A DNA stretch of 64,000 nt, taken from Woeseiaceae bacterium. GTDB taxonomy: Bacteria; Pseudomonadota; Gammaproteobacteria; Steroidobacterales; Woeseiaceae. Below, piece by piece: positions 50,349-59,822 of the stretch (position 1 is its first letter; every line of letters begins with the position of its first letter). A program made the position numbers and the translations under genes. The stretch is from contig JAJFKU010000016.1 of the NCBI GenBank assembly GCA_021773035.1, forward strand, positions 1 to 64,000, written 5' to 3'. Below the pieces are notes generated by a model. It was not told where the DNA came from, made no database searches, and was given only the letters and a program-made list of their open reading frames with translations.

Positions 50349-51091
50349 ACCGATAGCTCCCGACCGGCACGCAGCAGGTCCTCTCTGGTGTCCACGCCGA
50401 TGCCAGGCCTCTCCACAGGCACAGCGACGCTGATTGTCATACCCAGCGCCAACGCACGTAGTTGTTCAAGTTGTTCGCTGATTTCCAGGGCAGACGGTTC
50501 CGCCGCCACGAAACGACGCAGCATTCCACAGCGGTAGGCATAGATGCCGTGGTGATGTAACGCTGTGTCCATGGCAAGTTCGATATTCGCCCGGTCCCGC
50601 GCATAAGGAATTGCAGCCCTGGAAAAGTAGATTGCACGATCATTGTTGTCACGTATGACTTTTACGCAACCGGGATTCTCGAAATCGTCACGACTCAGAA
50701 ACGGCGAAGCCAGCGTTGCGATATCCGCAGCGCCGTCGCTGAGTAGTGCAGCACACTGTTCGATCAATGCCGCGGGCATGGAAGGTTCATCACCCTGCAG
50801 ATTCACAACAATTTGCGCCTCGTCCCAATCCAGCACATCGGAGACCTCCGCGATTCGTTCGGTACCCGACTGATGATCGTCGCGCGTCATACAGACTGCA
50901 GCCCCGAAAGACTCGGCCACTACGGCGATCCGTTCATCGTCGGTCGCAATCACAACTTCGGCTGCGCCGCTTTCCACGCCGCGTTCATAGACGTGCTGAA
51001 TCATCGGCTTGCCATTGATCTCGAGCAATGGTTTCCCCGGCAGTCGGACCGACGCATAGCGCGATGGAATGACGACTACGAAGTTCGTCAT
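50345..51091 (-). CDS. kdsB: 3-deoxy-manno-octulosonate cytidylyltransferase
   Basis: The 248-residue protein activates Kdo to CMP-Kdo for lipopolysaccharide core assembly. The nucleotidyltransferase start (VVIPSRYASVRLPGKPLLEI), IVNLQGDEPSMP and the terminal GVDTREDLLRA match KdsB at normal length. It overlaps lpxK by 4 bp, and the pair is usual in gammaproteobacteria. Cytoplasmic enzyme. Confidence 0.95.
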   Translation of the reverse strand: MTNFVVVIPSRYASVRLPGKPLLEINGKPMIQHVYERGVESGAAEVVIATDDERIAVVAESFGAAVCMTRDDHQSGTERIAEVSDVLDWDEAQIVVNLQGDEPSMPAALIEQCAALLSDGAADIATLASPFLSRDDFENPGCVKVIRDNNDRAIYFSRAAIPYARDRANIELAMDTALHHHGIYAYRCGMLRRFVAAEPSALEISEQLEQLRALALGMTISVAVPVERPGIGVDTREDLLRAGRELSV

Positions 51092-52134
51092 TGTGACTCA
51101 CCGCAGTCGTCCGAGGATACGTCCAACGAGGCGTCCAGCAGCACCTCCAGGCGGCCGATCAGCGCTGCCGCATCTTTTGCATCCATCGTTAAATCTACCG
51201 GAACGAACCAATACTTATCCGCGATATGTCTGCCAAATTTAACGGCATCCTTCTCGGTCATGAATACCTCGAAATCATCGCCAAACTGCAGGTCGGCCGC
51301 CGCCAGTGGTGCGTGATCCGGGAAACTGTGCTCGATAAGCTGAATCCCGTGAGCCCGCAGCAGGTCGAAAAAGCGCTGCGGGTTTCCGATACCGGCCACG
51401 GCATGCACGGTCGAGCCCTTGAAAGCCTGTAGCTGCCTCGTTAACGAGCCATTCAGGCGCTGCGCCTCGGCGGCGGTCAGATCGAAACGAATAGCGTCAT
51501 CCACGGCGTCACCGCCATTCACCACAACCTGGTCAACACGGCTTAGCCTTGCCGGCGACTCACGTAACGGCCCGGCGGGAAGCAGGCGCCGGTTTCCAAG
51601 CCCACGTGCACCGTCAACGACGCAGATCTCGAAATCGCGCTCCAGTCTGAGATGCTGCAGGCCGTCATCGGCGACGATGACGTCTACCCCATCGTCGATT
51701 AACATCTCCGCAGCCCTGACGCGATCCGAGTCGACCGCGACCGGGCACTGTCCCCGCCTCGCCAGCAACACCGGCTCATCGCCGACGACAGCGGCATCGC
51801 TGTCCTCGTCCACCCGCATGGACGTGCCGGACTGACTGCCGCCGTATCCCCGGCTGACAATACCCGGGGCGAAACCTTTTTTGCGCAGTTCATTGACCAG
51901 CCAGATAACGGTCGGCGTCTTTCCGGTACCGCCCGCCGTAATGTTGCCGACAACAATCACCGCCGCCTCTGCTTTATGAGTCCGCAAGACGCCGCGACGA
52001 TAAAGCTGTTTGCGAACTGTCGTGACAAGCCAGTAGAGACCAGCGAGTGGCAGCAAGACCCAACCGAAGGCCGCATCCCCGTACCAGATCTTCTGAATCC
52101 ATCGGTAGCCCGTACTCACTGCCCGGCTACTCAT
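51088..52134 (-). CDS. lpxK: Tetraacyldisaccharide 4'-kinase
   Basis: The 348-residue protein adds the 4'-phosphate of lipid A. An N-terminal membrane-associated helix (AFGWVLLPLAGLYWLVTTV) is followed by the P-loop in VGNITAGGTGKTPTVIWL and later DDGLQHLRLERDFEI with the DxxxQ region of the family. Length is normal. It overlaps both msbA (8 bp) and kdsB (4 bp), consistent with one lipid A operon acting at the inner membrane. Confidence 0.95.
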   Translation of the reverse strand: MSSRAVSTGYRWIQKIWYGDAAFGWVLLPLAGLYWLVTTVRKQLYRRGVLRTHKAEAAVIVVGNITAGGTGKTPTVIWLVNELRKKGFAPGIVSRGYGGSQSGTSMRVDEDSDAAVVGDEPVLLARRGQCPVAVDSDRVRAAEMLIDDGVDVIVADDGLQHLRLERDFEICVVDGARGLGNRRLLPAGPLRESPARLSRVDQVVVNGGDAVDDAIRFDLTAAEAQRLNGSLTRQLQAFKGSTVHAVAGIGNPQRFFDLLRAHGIQLIEHSFPDHAPLAAADLQFGDDFEVFMTEKDAVKFGRHIADKYWFVPVDLTMDAKDAAALIGRLEVLLDASLDVSSDDCGESQ

Positions 52135-53878
52135 CGCTGAACTGCATGCGGTACAGCGCAGCGTAGTGACCGTCCAGGGCGATCAGCTCGGCATGCGTGC
52201 CGGACTCAACAATACGCCCCGCATCCAGCACGATAATCTTGTCAGCCTTCTCGACCGTCGACAGTCGATGCGCAATAACAAGCGTCGTTCGGTTTTTCAT
52301 CAGCGCGTTCAGCGCTTCCTGAATACGCCGTTCTGAACGCGTATCCAGTGCCGACGTAGCTTCGTCGAGAATCAGCACCGGCGCGTTTTTCAACAACGCT
52401 CTACCGATCGCGATTCGCTGCCGCTGTCCGCCGGACAACAATACGCCGCGATCACCGACCATCGTGTCGAAACCGTTCGGCAGTTCGGCGGCGAAATCCG
52501 CGATATGCGCCGCTTCGGCAGCCGCCATGATCTCGTCATCCGAGCATGTTCGCAGCTGGCCGTACGCCAGATTGTTTCGAATCGTATCGTTAAACAAGAC
52601 GACATCCTGACTAACGAGGCTGATGTTGTCGCGGAGACTGCCGCGTGTGTAATCCGTAGTGGCAGTGCCATCCAGACGGATGCTGCCGGAATCCAGCTCG
52701 TAAAAACGCGGCAGCAGGCTCGCCAGGGTCGATTTGCCGCTACCCGAGTGCCCGACAATCGCCAGCGTCTTCCCGGCATTGATATCCACGCTGATGTCGT
52801 CGATGACGGCGCTATCGTCGTTACCATAGGAAAATGCGACCTTGTCGAAACTGACATCGCCGCGAATGCGTTCGGCGACGATCGTTCCTGAGTCCGCTTC
52901 GTCGGCTTCATCGATAACCGCGAATAAACTGTCGGCTCCGGCGACGCCGCGTTGCAAAGTGGCATTGACGTTCGTTATTCGGCGTACGGGCTGGAGCATG
53001 AGCATCATCGCCGAGAAAAACGCAATAAACTCGCCGGCGGTCAGTGAACCTTCAAGCGACTGCTGACTGGCGACATATATCACCATCGCAATTCCGAAGC
53101 CGAAGACAACCTGAGTTACCGCGACGCCGAAGGAGCGTACGCGAATGAGTTTCATGTTCTGCTTCCGGTTACCCTCATCGACGTCAGCCATTCGCTCCTG
53201 TTCGTATGCGAATCCGCCAAACGCCTTGACGACCGAGTTGCCACGAATAACTTCGTCGGTAACCTGCGTAACTTCACCAACAGAATCCTGAATGCGCCCG
53301 CTATAACGGCGAAAAGCGATGCCCAGCAATCGAACCAGCGCCGCGACAATGGGAAACAGGATTGCAACGAATATTGTTAGCGTCGGGCTGAAGTAAATCA
53401 TCACGCCGAACGCGGCAATTACTGTCAGCGTATCGCGAACCGCGATCGTGACTACACTGGTTACCGACTCGGCAACCATCTCGACGTTGTAGGTCATGCG
53501 CGACAGCAGCGGGCCGGCTGCCTGACTATCGAAAAACTTTATCGGCAGCGTCAGGAACTTATTGAAGACTTCCCGGCGCAAATCGCTGATGACGCTCCGG
53601 CCTATCCAGCCAAGCGATAACTCGGTCGCAAATCCGGACATGCCGCGCAGAACGAAAATACCCATGAAAGCGAAAGGTATCCATTTCGTCGTTTCCAGGT
53701 TCTTCGCAACCAGCGCCTCGTCGGTCAGTGGCTGCAACAACGCCACCAGCCCGGCTTCGATAACGGCCGTAGCCGCCATGCCGATGACGGCAATCGTGCC
53801 GATCAACTTGTGCGGCGTAACGTAGTGCCACAAGCGGCCGTAGATGACTCGAACTTCAGGATCGATGCGTTTGCTCAC
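52127..53878 (-). CDS. msbA: Lipid A flippase ABC transporter
   Basis: The 583-residue protein has six membrane helices (about 25-320) fused to an ABC ATPase: Walker A GHSGSGKSTLAS, signature LSGGQRQRIAIGRALL, Walker B VLILDEATSALD and a following IVIAHRLSTVEKADKI-type switch region. It flips core-lipid A across the inner membrane. Position upstream of lpxK and kdsB and downstream of exbD supports the MsbA identity over other exporters. Confidence 0.95.
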   Translation of the reverse strand: MSKRIDPEVRVIYGRLWHYVTPHKLIGTIAVIGMAATAVIEAGLVALLQPLTDEALVAKNLETTKWIPFAFMGIFVLRGMSGFATELSLGWIGRSVISDLRREVFNKFLTLPIKFFDSQAAGPLLSRMTYNVEMVAESVTSVVTIAVRDTLTVIAAFGVMIYFSPTLTIFVAILFPIVAALVRLLGIAFRRYSGRIQDSVGEVTQVTDEVIRGNSVVKAFGGFAYEQERMADVDEGNRKQNMKLIRVRSFGVAVTQVVFGFGIAMVIYVASQQSLEGSLTAGEFIAFFSAMMLMLQPVRRITNVNATLQRGVAGADSLFAVIDEADEADSGTIVAERIRGDVSFDKVAFSYGNDDSAVIDDISVDINAGKTLAIVGHSGSGKSTLASLLPRFYELDSGSIRLDGTATTDYTRGSLRDNISLVSQDVVLFNDTIRNNLAYGQLRTCSDDEIMAAAEAAHIADFAAELPNGFDTMVGDRGVLLSGGQRQRIAIGRALLKNAPVLILDEATSALDTRSERRIQEALNALMKNRTTLVIAHRLSTVEKADKIIVLDAGRIVESGTHAELIALDGHYAALYRMQFSDE

Positions 53879-53896
53879 GTTGCTCGAAGTTCCTCG

Positions 53897-54319
53897 CTAC
53901 TCGCCGGGGTCGTTTACGGTGGCGATGCTGATCTGGGTAAAACCGAGGCGGCCGGCGACGTCCATCGCTGTCACAACGTGCTGGTGTCTGGCATCGGCAT
54001 CGGCGCTGATGGTCAGCGGCAAATTGTTTCTGCCGGCAGCGACTTTCTGCAGCGCGTTACGAATTGTCGCTGCTCGATTGTTGATGAGTTCGCGGCCGTT
54101 GACGAGATAGGTACCGGTCGCCGTGATCATGATGTCAATCTGTTCCGGAGGCTCTTCGACGATGCTGGAATTATCGGCCTGCGGCAGGCTGATGTTGATT
54201 TGCGATTGCTTCACGAAACTCGTCGAAACCATGAAGAAAATCAACAGCAACAAAACCACATCGATCAGCGACGTAAGATTGACCTCCGGCTGCGTACGGG
54301 CACGCAGACTGAGCTTCAT
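53897..54319 (-). CDS. exbD: ExbD/TolR-family protein
   Basis: The 140-residue protein has one N-terminal membrane helix (INLTSLIDVVLLLLIFFMVS-type: VNLTSLIDVVLLLLIFFMV) with the key aspartate, and a periplasmic domain (ITATGTYLVNGRELINN). It works with ExbB in energising TonB, and so the receptor at 2411, or in a Tol-like role. It overlaps the exbB gene by 4 bp. ExbD and TolR cannot be separated by sequence alone; this pairing next to msbA is common in gammaproteobacteria. Confidence 0.92.
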   Translation of the reverse strand: MKLSLRARTQPEVNLTSLIDVVLLLLIFFMVSTSFVKQSQINISLPQADNSSIVEEPPEQIDIMITATGTYLVNGRELINNRAATIRNALQKVAAGRNNLPLTISADADARHQHVVTAMDVAGRLGFTQISIATVNDPGE

Positions 54320-54936
54320 GCTACGCCCTTCTCGCTACGCCGGTGCAGCGCTTCCACCAGCTTGATGGCTTCTTTCTCCATGTCGACAACCAGGGTATCG
54401 ACACGAGTCCGATAGTAGCGATAGCCGATCAACGCCGGGATCGCTACGGTCAGTCCCGCCGCCGTAGTAATCAACGCCTCCGCAATACCGCCGGCCAGTA
54501 TGGTCGGATTGCCGACCCCGTGTGTCGTTATGGCCGTGAACACCTTCACCATGCCGATCACCGTGCCAAGCAGGCCCAGCAACGGCGTAATGGCGGCGAC
54601 CGTTCCCAGGGTTTCGAGATAACGTTCCAGCTCATGTACCACGTGCCGGCCGGTATCTTCAATCGAGTCCTTGAGAACCGTCCGATCGCGATTACGGTTC
54701 ATCAGACCGGCCGCAAGTATCTGCCCGAGCGGCGATCCCTGATGCAGCGTCTGAATCTGTTTCTGATCGAGCTGGTCTTTCTTCACCCAGCCCCAGACCT
54801 TACTCGTCAGATCTTCCGGAATGACGCGCTTTTGCTGCAGCGTCCAGAATCGCTCCAGAATGATGCCCATGGCGATGATCGCACACAGGACAATGGGCAA
54901 CATCAGCCAGCCGCCGGATTTTACGATCTCAACCAT
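54316..54936 (-). CDS. exbB: ExbB/TolQ (MotA-type) proton channel protein
   Basis: The 206-residue protein has three membrane helices: WLMLPIVLCAIIAMGIILER, LGTVAAITPLLGLLGTVIGM and ITTAAGLTVAIPALIGYRYY, the core of ExbB/TolQ. It forms the proton channel that powers TonB-dependent import. First gene of the exbB-exbD-msbA-lpxK-kdsB operon. A 78-bp gap separates it from comEC upstream, where a promoter may lie. Confidence 0.93.
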   Translation of the reverse strand: MVEIVKSGGWLMLPIVLCAIIAMGIILERFWTLQQKRVIPEDLTSKVWGWVKKDQLDQKQIQTLHQGSPLGQILAAGLMNRNRDRTVLKDSIEDTGRHVVHELERYLETLGTVAAITPLLGLLGTVIGMVKVFTAITTHGVGNPTILAGGIAEALITTAAGLTVAIPALIGYRYYRTRVDTLVVDMEKEAIKLVEALHRRSEKGVA

Positions 54937-55014
54937 AGGAACCAGTACGAGGAGGAAAATGGAAATATACAGTGACGGCGGGCAAAATTCTTGTTGAAAA
55001 TGGCGCTTTTTCTG

Positions 55015-57327
55015 TCACCTGAAGGCTGGTCTGTCATGCCAGAATCGTTGTTGTAGCTTGCGCTGCTCGCGCAGGCGGCCGATACCATCGTCGCGGCATA
55101 GCTGGAGACTGACGGCACCGGAGGTCCCGGTATCGAGCACCTGTGCGCCCGCCGCTTCCCAGCGCCGCGTAACTCGGTCTCTTGGAAACCCCCAACGATT
55201 CGCGTAGGCAGCAGATGCGATCGCGAGATTCGGTCCTAGGCGGTTTACGAAAGCCGGGCTTGAGGAGCTCAGGCTGCCGTGGTGCGGAATCACCACGATA
55301 TCAGTCGCAGCGATACGACGCTGCACAAGCAGCCGTCGCTCCGCAGCAGCCTCGATATCGCCGGTCAGCAGCACACTGTGCTCGCCGACGCTGACCTCCA
55401 ACACGCACGACGAATCATTACCGTTGCGCACAGCTCCCGGCCCCGGGTGCAGAAAGCGAAAGAGCACGTCGTCCGCGCGCCACTGCTGGCCGTCGGCGCA
55501 TTCGATTGTCGGCATACTCTTACCTGGCAAGCGCTCACCGACGTAAATCCGGCCCGTATCGAACCGAGCTCTGATGGCGCCAACGCCACCGGCATGATCG
55601 TTATCCGCATGTGAAACAACCAGCCAGTCGATGGTGTCGATTCCCCGGTAACGGAGAAACGGCGCGATGGCTTGTGCGGCAGTGCTGCCGCCACCGCGAT
55701 AGGAAGCACCGGTATCGAACAATAGCGTTCGTTGCCGGGTTTCCAAGACGACGGACAGTCCCTGGCCAACATCCAGGACATGCATCTCAATACAGCCGCT
55801 GCCGGGCCTTGCCGGCTGGTGCAAAAATACCGCGAGCGCTGCAAGAAGCGCTACGGAGCGGCCGGGCCAACCGCGCGGCAACAACACCCAAAGTGCCGGT
55901 AGCAGAACGATGAGCCCGCTGCGGCCGCTACCGGCGACGGAGGTATCCGCGACCGGCAGCGCGGCGAACCAGGCGATGACGCTCTCTGTAACACTGATAC
56001 TCAGTGCCGAAAACCGCAGCAGCGCAGCACCGATCGGTTCCCAGATTGTCGTAAAAACCATACCCAGTAACGTGAGCGGTACGGTGACAAGGCTGAATAC
56101 GGGAACAACGATGAGATTCACCGCCGGTGCGAGCAGGGTTACACGCTGAAACATCGGCACCGTCAGCGGCATCAGCCCGAACAGCAGTGCGACCTGCATC
56201 GCCATCAGACCCCGGGTGCCGGCGATACACCGGCTGAGCGGACTGTTCGCGGGCCGGCACCGATAGTTTTGCGCATAGCGCAGCAGGACAATCACGGCCG
56301 CGAACGACAGGCTGAACCCGGGTGCCATCGATGCCAGCGGGTCCGCGACGAAGACCAGTGTCGCGGCCAGCGCGATTATTCGCACAGGATCGGGACGGCG
56401 ACGGCACAGATAAGCCACCGTCACCAAGGTCAGCATCAGGATGGCGCGCCGCGACGGCACGGCGAACCCGGAAATGAGCGCGTAGGCGGCTGCAACGGAT
56501 AAACCCGCGAGGATTGCACGCTGCAGATGGTTGCCCGGTATCCGCAGAATGCCGGATACCAGGGCCGCCGTCGCGAAGGCCGCTGCCGCTGCCAGGCCGA
56601 TATGCAAACCCGAAATCGCCATCAGATGACTCGTCCCGGTCTTCGCGTAACGCTCCCACTGTTCACGGGAGAGCAGATGCCGGGAACCCAGACCAATCGC
56701 GGCAAGCACCGCTGCGGACTCGCCGCCGGCGGCCTGCAGTGACCTGGCAAGCCTGTGTCGCACAGCGTCAAGCCGCGACAATTGCCCTGATTCGAGCCGC
56801 CGGTTGCGCGGCCCGGCAACGACATAACCACTGGCGTGGAGTTTTTGCCGGAAAAACCAGTTTTCCACTCGGAAGCCGCCGGGATTACTGCTGCCACGCG
56901 GCGCACGCAGGCGCAGCTCCAATTCCCAGACATCGCCGAACACCGGGGTTTGCTCCGGTTCGAACCAGCTGACCCGCGAGCGCGGTGGCAGCCGCAGGTC
57001 GCCGACGGGCTCCAGCAACATCGTCGTCGACATTCCGCGCCGCTGCGGGAAATCGGCAACTCTGACCTGGACGAGCATACTGTCGCCGGAAAACCGCGGC
57101 TTCAGGCGCGCGTCGATTACCTGGTTGCCCGCCACGACAAACAATACAAACCCGAGAAGCCCGATAGCGACACCACGAAGCTTCCTGACAGTAAGTAAAG
57201 CGATAGCTGCAACAAAAAGCATGCCACAGAGGTCCGAGCTTAACGGAACCCTGTTATGCTGCGCCGCGAATCCTCCTGCCAGCAACAGCAGTGAGCTCAA
57301 AACCATCCTTGTCGCAGTTGTCGGCAC
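55015..57327 (-). CDS. comEC: DNA internalisation competence protein ComEC/Rec2
   Basis: The 770-residue protein has the ComEC architecture: N-terminal helices with an OB-like region (VRVADFPQRRGMSTTM), the multi-helix competence domain (HLMAISGLHIGLAAAAAF, PSRRAILMLTLVTVAYL) and a C-terminal metallo-beta-lactamase-like domain (VLDVGQGLSVVLETR, VSHADNDHAGG, LLTGDIEAAAERRLL). It forms the inner-membrane channel for transforming DNA. Start at GTG 57327 or ATG 57306; divergent from the DUF2062 gene. Competence needs other genes not in this window. Confidence 0.93.
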   Translation of the reverse strand: MPTTATRMVLSSLLLLAGGFAAQHNRVPLSSDLCGMLFVAAIALLTVRKLRGVAIGLLGFVLFVVAGNQVIDARLKPRFSGDSMLVQVRVADFPQRRGMSTTMLLEPVGDLRLPPRSRVSWFEPEQTPVFGDVWELELRLRAPRGSSNPGGFRVENWFFRQKLHASGYVVAGPRNRRLESGQLSRLDAVRHRLARSLQAAGGESAAVLAAIGLGSRHLLSREQWERYAKTGTSHLMAISGLHIGLAAAAAFATAALVSGILRIPGNHLQRAILAGLSVAAAYALISGFAVPSRRAILMLTLVTVAYLCRRRPDPVRIIALAATLVFVADPLASMAPGFSLSFAAVIVLLRYAQNYRCRPANSPLSRCIAGTRGLMAMQVALLFGLMPLTVPMFQRVTLLAPAVNLIVVPVFSLVTVPLTLLGMVFTTIWEPIGAALLRFSALSISVTESVIAWFAALPVADTSVAGSGRSGLIVLLPALWVLLPRGWPGRSVALLAALAVFLHQPARPGSGCIEMHVLDVGQGLSVVLETRQRTLLFDTGASYRGGGSTAAQAIAPFLRYRGIDTIDWLVVSHADNDHAGGVGAIRARFDTGRIYVGERLPGKSMPTIECADGQQWRADDVLFRFLHPGPGAVRNGNDSSCVLEVSVGEHSVLLTGDIEAAAERRLLVQRRIAATDIVVIPHHGSLSSSSPAFVNRLGPNLAIASAAYANRWGFPRDRVTRRWEAAGAQVLDTGTSGAVSLQLCRDDGIGRLREQRKLQQRFWHDRPAFR

Positions 57328-57354
57328 AGACCATCAAAACCGGACCGCCTGTCG

Positions 57355-57876
57355 ATGCCAAGACGCTTTTTTCGGAAGTTTACATTCAAACGCCATCAAG
57401 TCAGCGAGCAATGGTTCATGACGCCGTTTCGCCACCTGCTGCACGATCATCGTCTGTGGGGCATTCGTCGCAGAACCGTGGTTCCGGCGTTCGCGCTGGG
57501 CCTGTTTATCGCCTTTATGCCATTTCCGGGCCACACGCTGACGGGCGCCCTGCTCGCGCTGGCGTTTCGCATCAACATCCCGGTAGCTGCGCTGGCTACC
57601 TGGGTCAGCAACCCCATCACAATGTTCGTGATGTACCTGGGCGCCTATCAGCTGGGCAGCGCTATTCTCGATACACCGGAGCGTGAATTCGCCTTTGAAA
57701 TGTCCATTGACTGGGTGACACACACCTTCGTCACGATCTGGCAGCCCATGCTGTTGGGCTGTGTCATTCTGGGCGCCGCCCTGGCATTGGTCGGCTATAT
57801 CGCGCTGGATCTGCTCTGGCGCTCATCTATCGCCGACTACAAAACACGCAAGCGTAACAATCGCCGTGACCGCTAA
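57355..57876 (+). CDS. DUF2062 membrane protein
   Basis: The 173-residue protein fits DUF2062: VVPAFALGLFIAFMPFPGHT, then ALAFRINIPVAALATWVSNP and ITMFVMYLGAYQLG, with a final helix and a basic tail (KTRKRNNRRDR). About three membrane helices. Function unknown; it is often found beside comEC or the Lol genes in gammaproteobacteria. It converges with lolD, with a 13-bp gap. Confidence 0.93.
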   Translation: MPRRFFRKFTFKRHQVSEQWFMTPFRHLLHDHRLWGIRRRTVVPAFALGLFIAFMPFPGHTLTGALLALAFRINIPVAALATWVSNPITMFVMYLGAYQLGSAILDTPEREFAFEMSIDWVTHTFVTIWQPMLLGCVILGAALALVGYIALDLLWRSSIADYKTRKRNNRRDR

Positions 57877-57889
57877 CGCCCGAAAGGGG

Positions 57890-58576
57890 TCAGAGCTCTT
57901 TTGTTTTCAGCGTACCCTCCTCGAGCACCAGAATCCGATCCATTTGTGACGCAATCGAGTGGTCGTGGGTAACAATGACCAGGCTGGTCTTGAGTTCCTG
58001 ATTCAGCTCCAGCATCAGCTGCAACACGTGCCCCCCATTCCCGGCGTCGAGATTGCCGGTCGGCTCGTCGGCCAGCACCAGGCGTGGCCTGGTAATCAAT
58101 GCACGGGCGACGGCCGCACGCTGTCGCTCACCGCCCGACAACTCGCCCGGCTTGTGATGCAGGCGTTCTCCAAGCCCGACCTGTCCCAGGAGCTCCCTCG
58201 CCTGTTCGATCGCAGCCGCCTTCGGTTCACGCCGAATCATCAACGGCATCGCGACGTTCTCCTCCGCGGTGAACTCTGCCAGCAGGTGATGAAACTGGTA
58301 AATGAAGCCAATATTGCGATTTCTGAGATCGCCTTTCGTTGACTCGTCCGTACCGTGCATCGGCTTGCCGGCCACAAAAACCTCGCCTTCGTCGGGCTCG
58401 TCAAGCCCACCCATGATCTGCAGCAAAGTCGTTTTTCCCGACCCGGACGCACCGATAATGGCAACGCGCTCGGCTGCCTGTACTTTCAGATCTATACCAT
58501 GCAGCACTTCGAGCATCGACGCGCCTTCGTTAAAACGCCGTATAACGCCTCGACAGTCAAGAACCGGATCAGTCAT
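57890..58576 (-). CDS. lolD: Lipoprotein-releasing ABC ATPase
   Basis: The start is at ATG 58576 (MTDPVLDC), which overlaps the permease stop by 8 bp; the track start is upstream. The 228-residue protein has Walker A GASGSGKTTLLQ, signature LSGGERQRAAVARALI and Walker B LVLADEPTGNLD, with the MacB-type extra region seen in LolD. It drives release of mature lipoproteins from the inner membrane to LolA. The many lipoproteins of the glucan locus would depend on it. Confidence 0.94.
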   Translation of the reverse strand: MTDPVLDCRGVIRRFNEGASMLEVLHGIDLKVQAAERVAIIGASGSGKTTLLQIMGGLDEPDEGEVFVAGKPMHGTDESTKGDLRNRNIGFIYQFHHLLAEFTAEENVAMPLMIRREPKAAAIEQARELLGQVGLGERLHHKPGELSGGERQRAAVARALITRPRLVLADEPTGNLDAGNGGHVLQLMLELNQELKTSLVIVTHDHSIASQMDRILVLEEGTLKTKEL

Positions 58577-59816
58577 ATCGTAAAGCCTCAGCCGGTGCCG
58601 TCTTCGCGGCAACCCAGGCAGGGTAAAGGGTGGAAAGCAGCGCTAGCGCCAGTGCAATAACTGCAATCAGGGCGACGTCACCCAGCTGCAGGTCGGAAGG
58701 CAGGTCACTGATGAAATAGACGTCTGCTGCGAGAAACTTGATGCCGAAGGCGGATTCGAAGAAGCCGATAATGGATTCCAGGTTCAGCGCCAGCAAGACA
58801 CCGGCGACAACACCGACCAGTGTCCCGGTTACGCCGACAATACTGCCTTGAGTGACGAAAATCCTGAGGATGCTCACAGGCCGGGCACCGATCGTCCTCA
58901 AGATCGCAATATCGGACTGTTTATCTTTCACGACCATGACCAGTGTCGAGACGATATTGAATGCGGCAACCGCAATCACCATCATCAGGATTACGAACAG
59001 AATCGATTTCGTTATTTGAATGGAGCGAAAGAAGTTGACGTGACGGCGTGTCCAGTCACTGATCAAAACTTCCTTACCGTTCGCCAGGGCGACTTCACGG
59101 ACGATCGCCGGTGCCTCGTAAATTTCGGTGACCGCCAGCCGCAGACCTGACACGGCATCGCGTTTCCTGTACAGCTTTTGCGCATCGCCAATGTTGATAA
59201 ACGCAAGCCGCCGGTCAAACTCGTACATGCCGACCCGATACAAGCCGCTGACCGTAAAGCGCTTCGTTCGCGGCAGGATACCGGCCGGTGTCACCCTGCC
59301 CTCTGCCAAAGTGACCGTTACCTTGTCGCCGACGGTCACGTCCAACGCGGCGGCCAGCTCGACACCGAGGACAATGTTAAAGTCCCCGCCACGAAGATCG
59401 CCCAGAGCCCCTTCCTGCATCACGTTGGCAATACCCGATACCGCCTCCTCCTGCTGCGGTTCGATGCCACGTAATTCGACACCGCTGATCTGTTTCTCAA
59501 AAACCAGCAAAGCCTTGCCATCGACAAACGGCGCTACGGCGCGAACGCGGGGATTCAGAAGCGCGGTCTCGATCAGGTCGGCGGTATCTGCAAGCTCTCC
59601 TTCGACACCCTCGATGCTCGCGTGCGCGGTCATGGCCAGCAGCCGGTCTTTCAGTTCCCGCTCGAAACCATTCACGACAGACATCACGACGATGAGTACA
59701 GTTACAGCGATCGCGATACCCAGCATGGAAATAGCAGATATCAACGAGACGAAGCTGTTATTGCTCCGGGAACGTACGTAGCGATTGCCAATCCAGAACT
59801 CGAATCGATTACTCAT
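58569..59816 (-). CDS. lolE: Lipoprotein-releasing permease, LolC/LolE family
   Basis: The 415-residue protein has a first helix (SLISAISMLGIAIAVTVLIV, then VMSVVNGFERELK), a large periplasmic domain (about 50-265) and three C-terminal helices (ILFVILMMVIAVAAFNI, GTLVGVVAGVLLALNLE, VALIAVIALALALLSTL). It pairs with the permease upstream and LolD downstream. Which one is functionally LolC and which LolE cannot be settled here; the symbol follows gene order. Confidence 0.88.
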   Translation of the reverse strand: MSNRFEFWIGNRYVRSRSNNSFVSLISAISMLGIAIAVTVLIVVMSVVNGFERELKDRLLAMTAHASIEGVEGELADTADLIETALLNPRVRAVAPFVDGKALLVFEKQISGVELRGIEPQQEEAVSGIANVMQEGALGDLRGGDFNIVLGVELAAALDVTVGDKVTVTLAEGRVTPAGILPRTKRFTVSGLYRVGMYEFDRRLAFINIGDAQKLYRKRDAVSGLRLAVTEIYEAPAIVREVALANGKEVLISDWTRRHVNFFRSIQITKSILFVILMMVIAVAAFNIVSTLVMVVKDKQSDIAILRTIGARPVSILRIFVTQGSIVGVTGTLVGVVAGVLLALNLESIIGFFESAFGIKFLAADVYFISDLPSDLQLGDVALIAVIALALALLSTLYPAWVAAKTAPAEALRYD

Positions 59817-59822
59817 CGCCAG

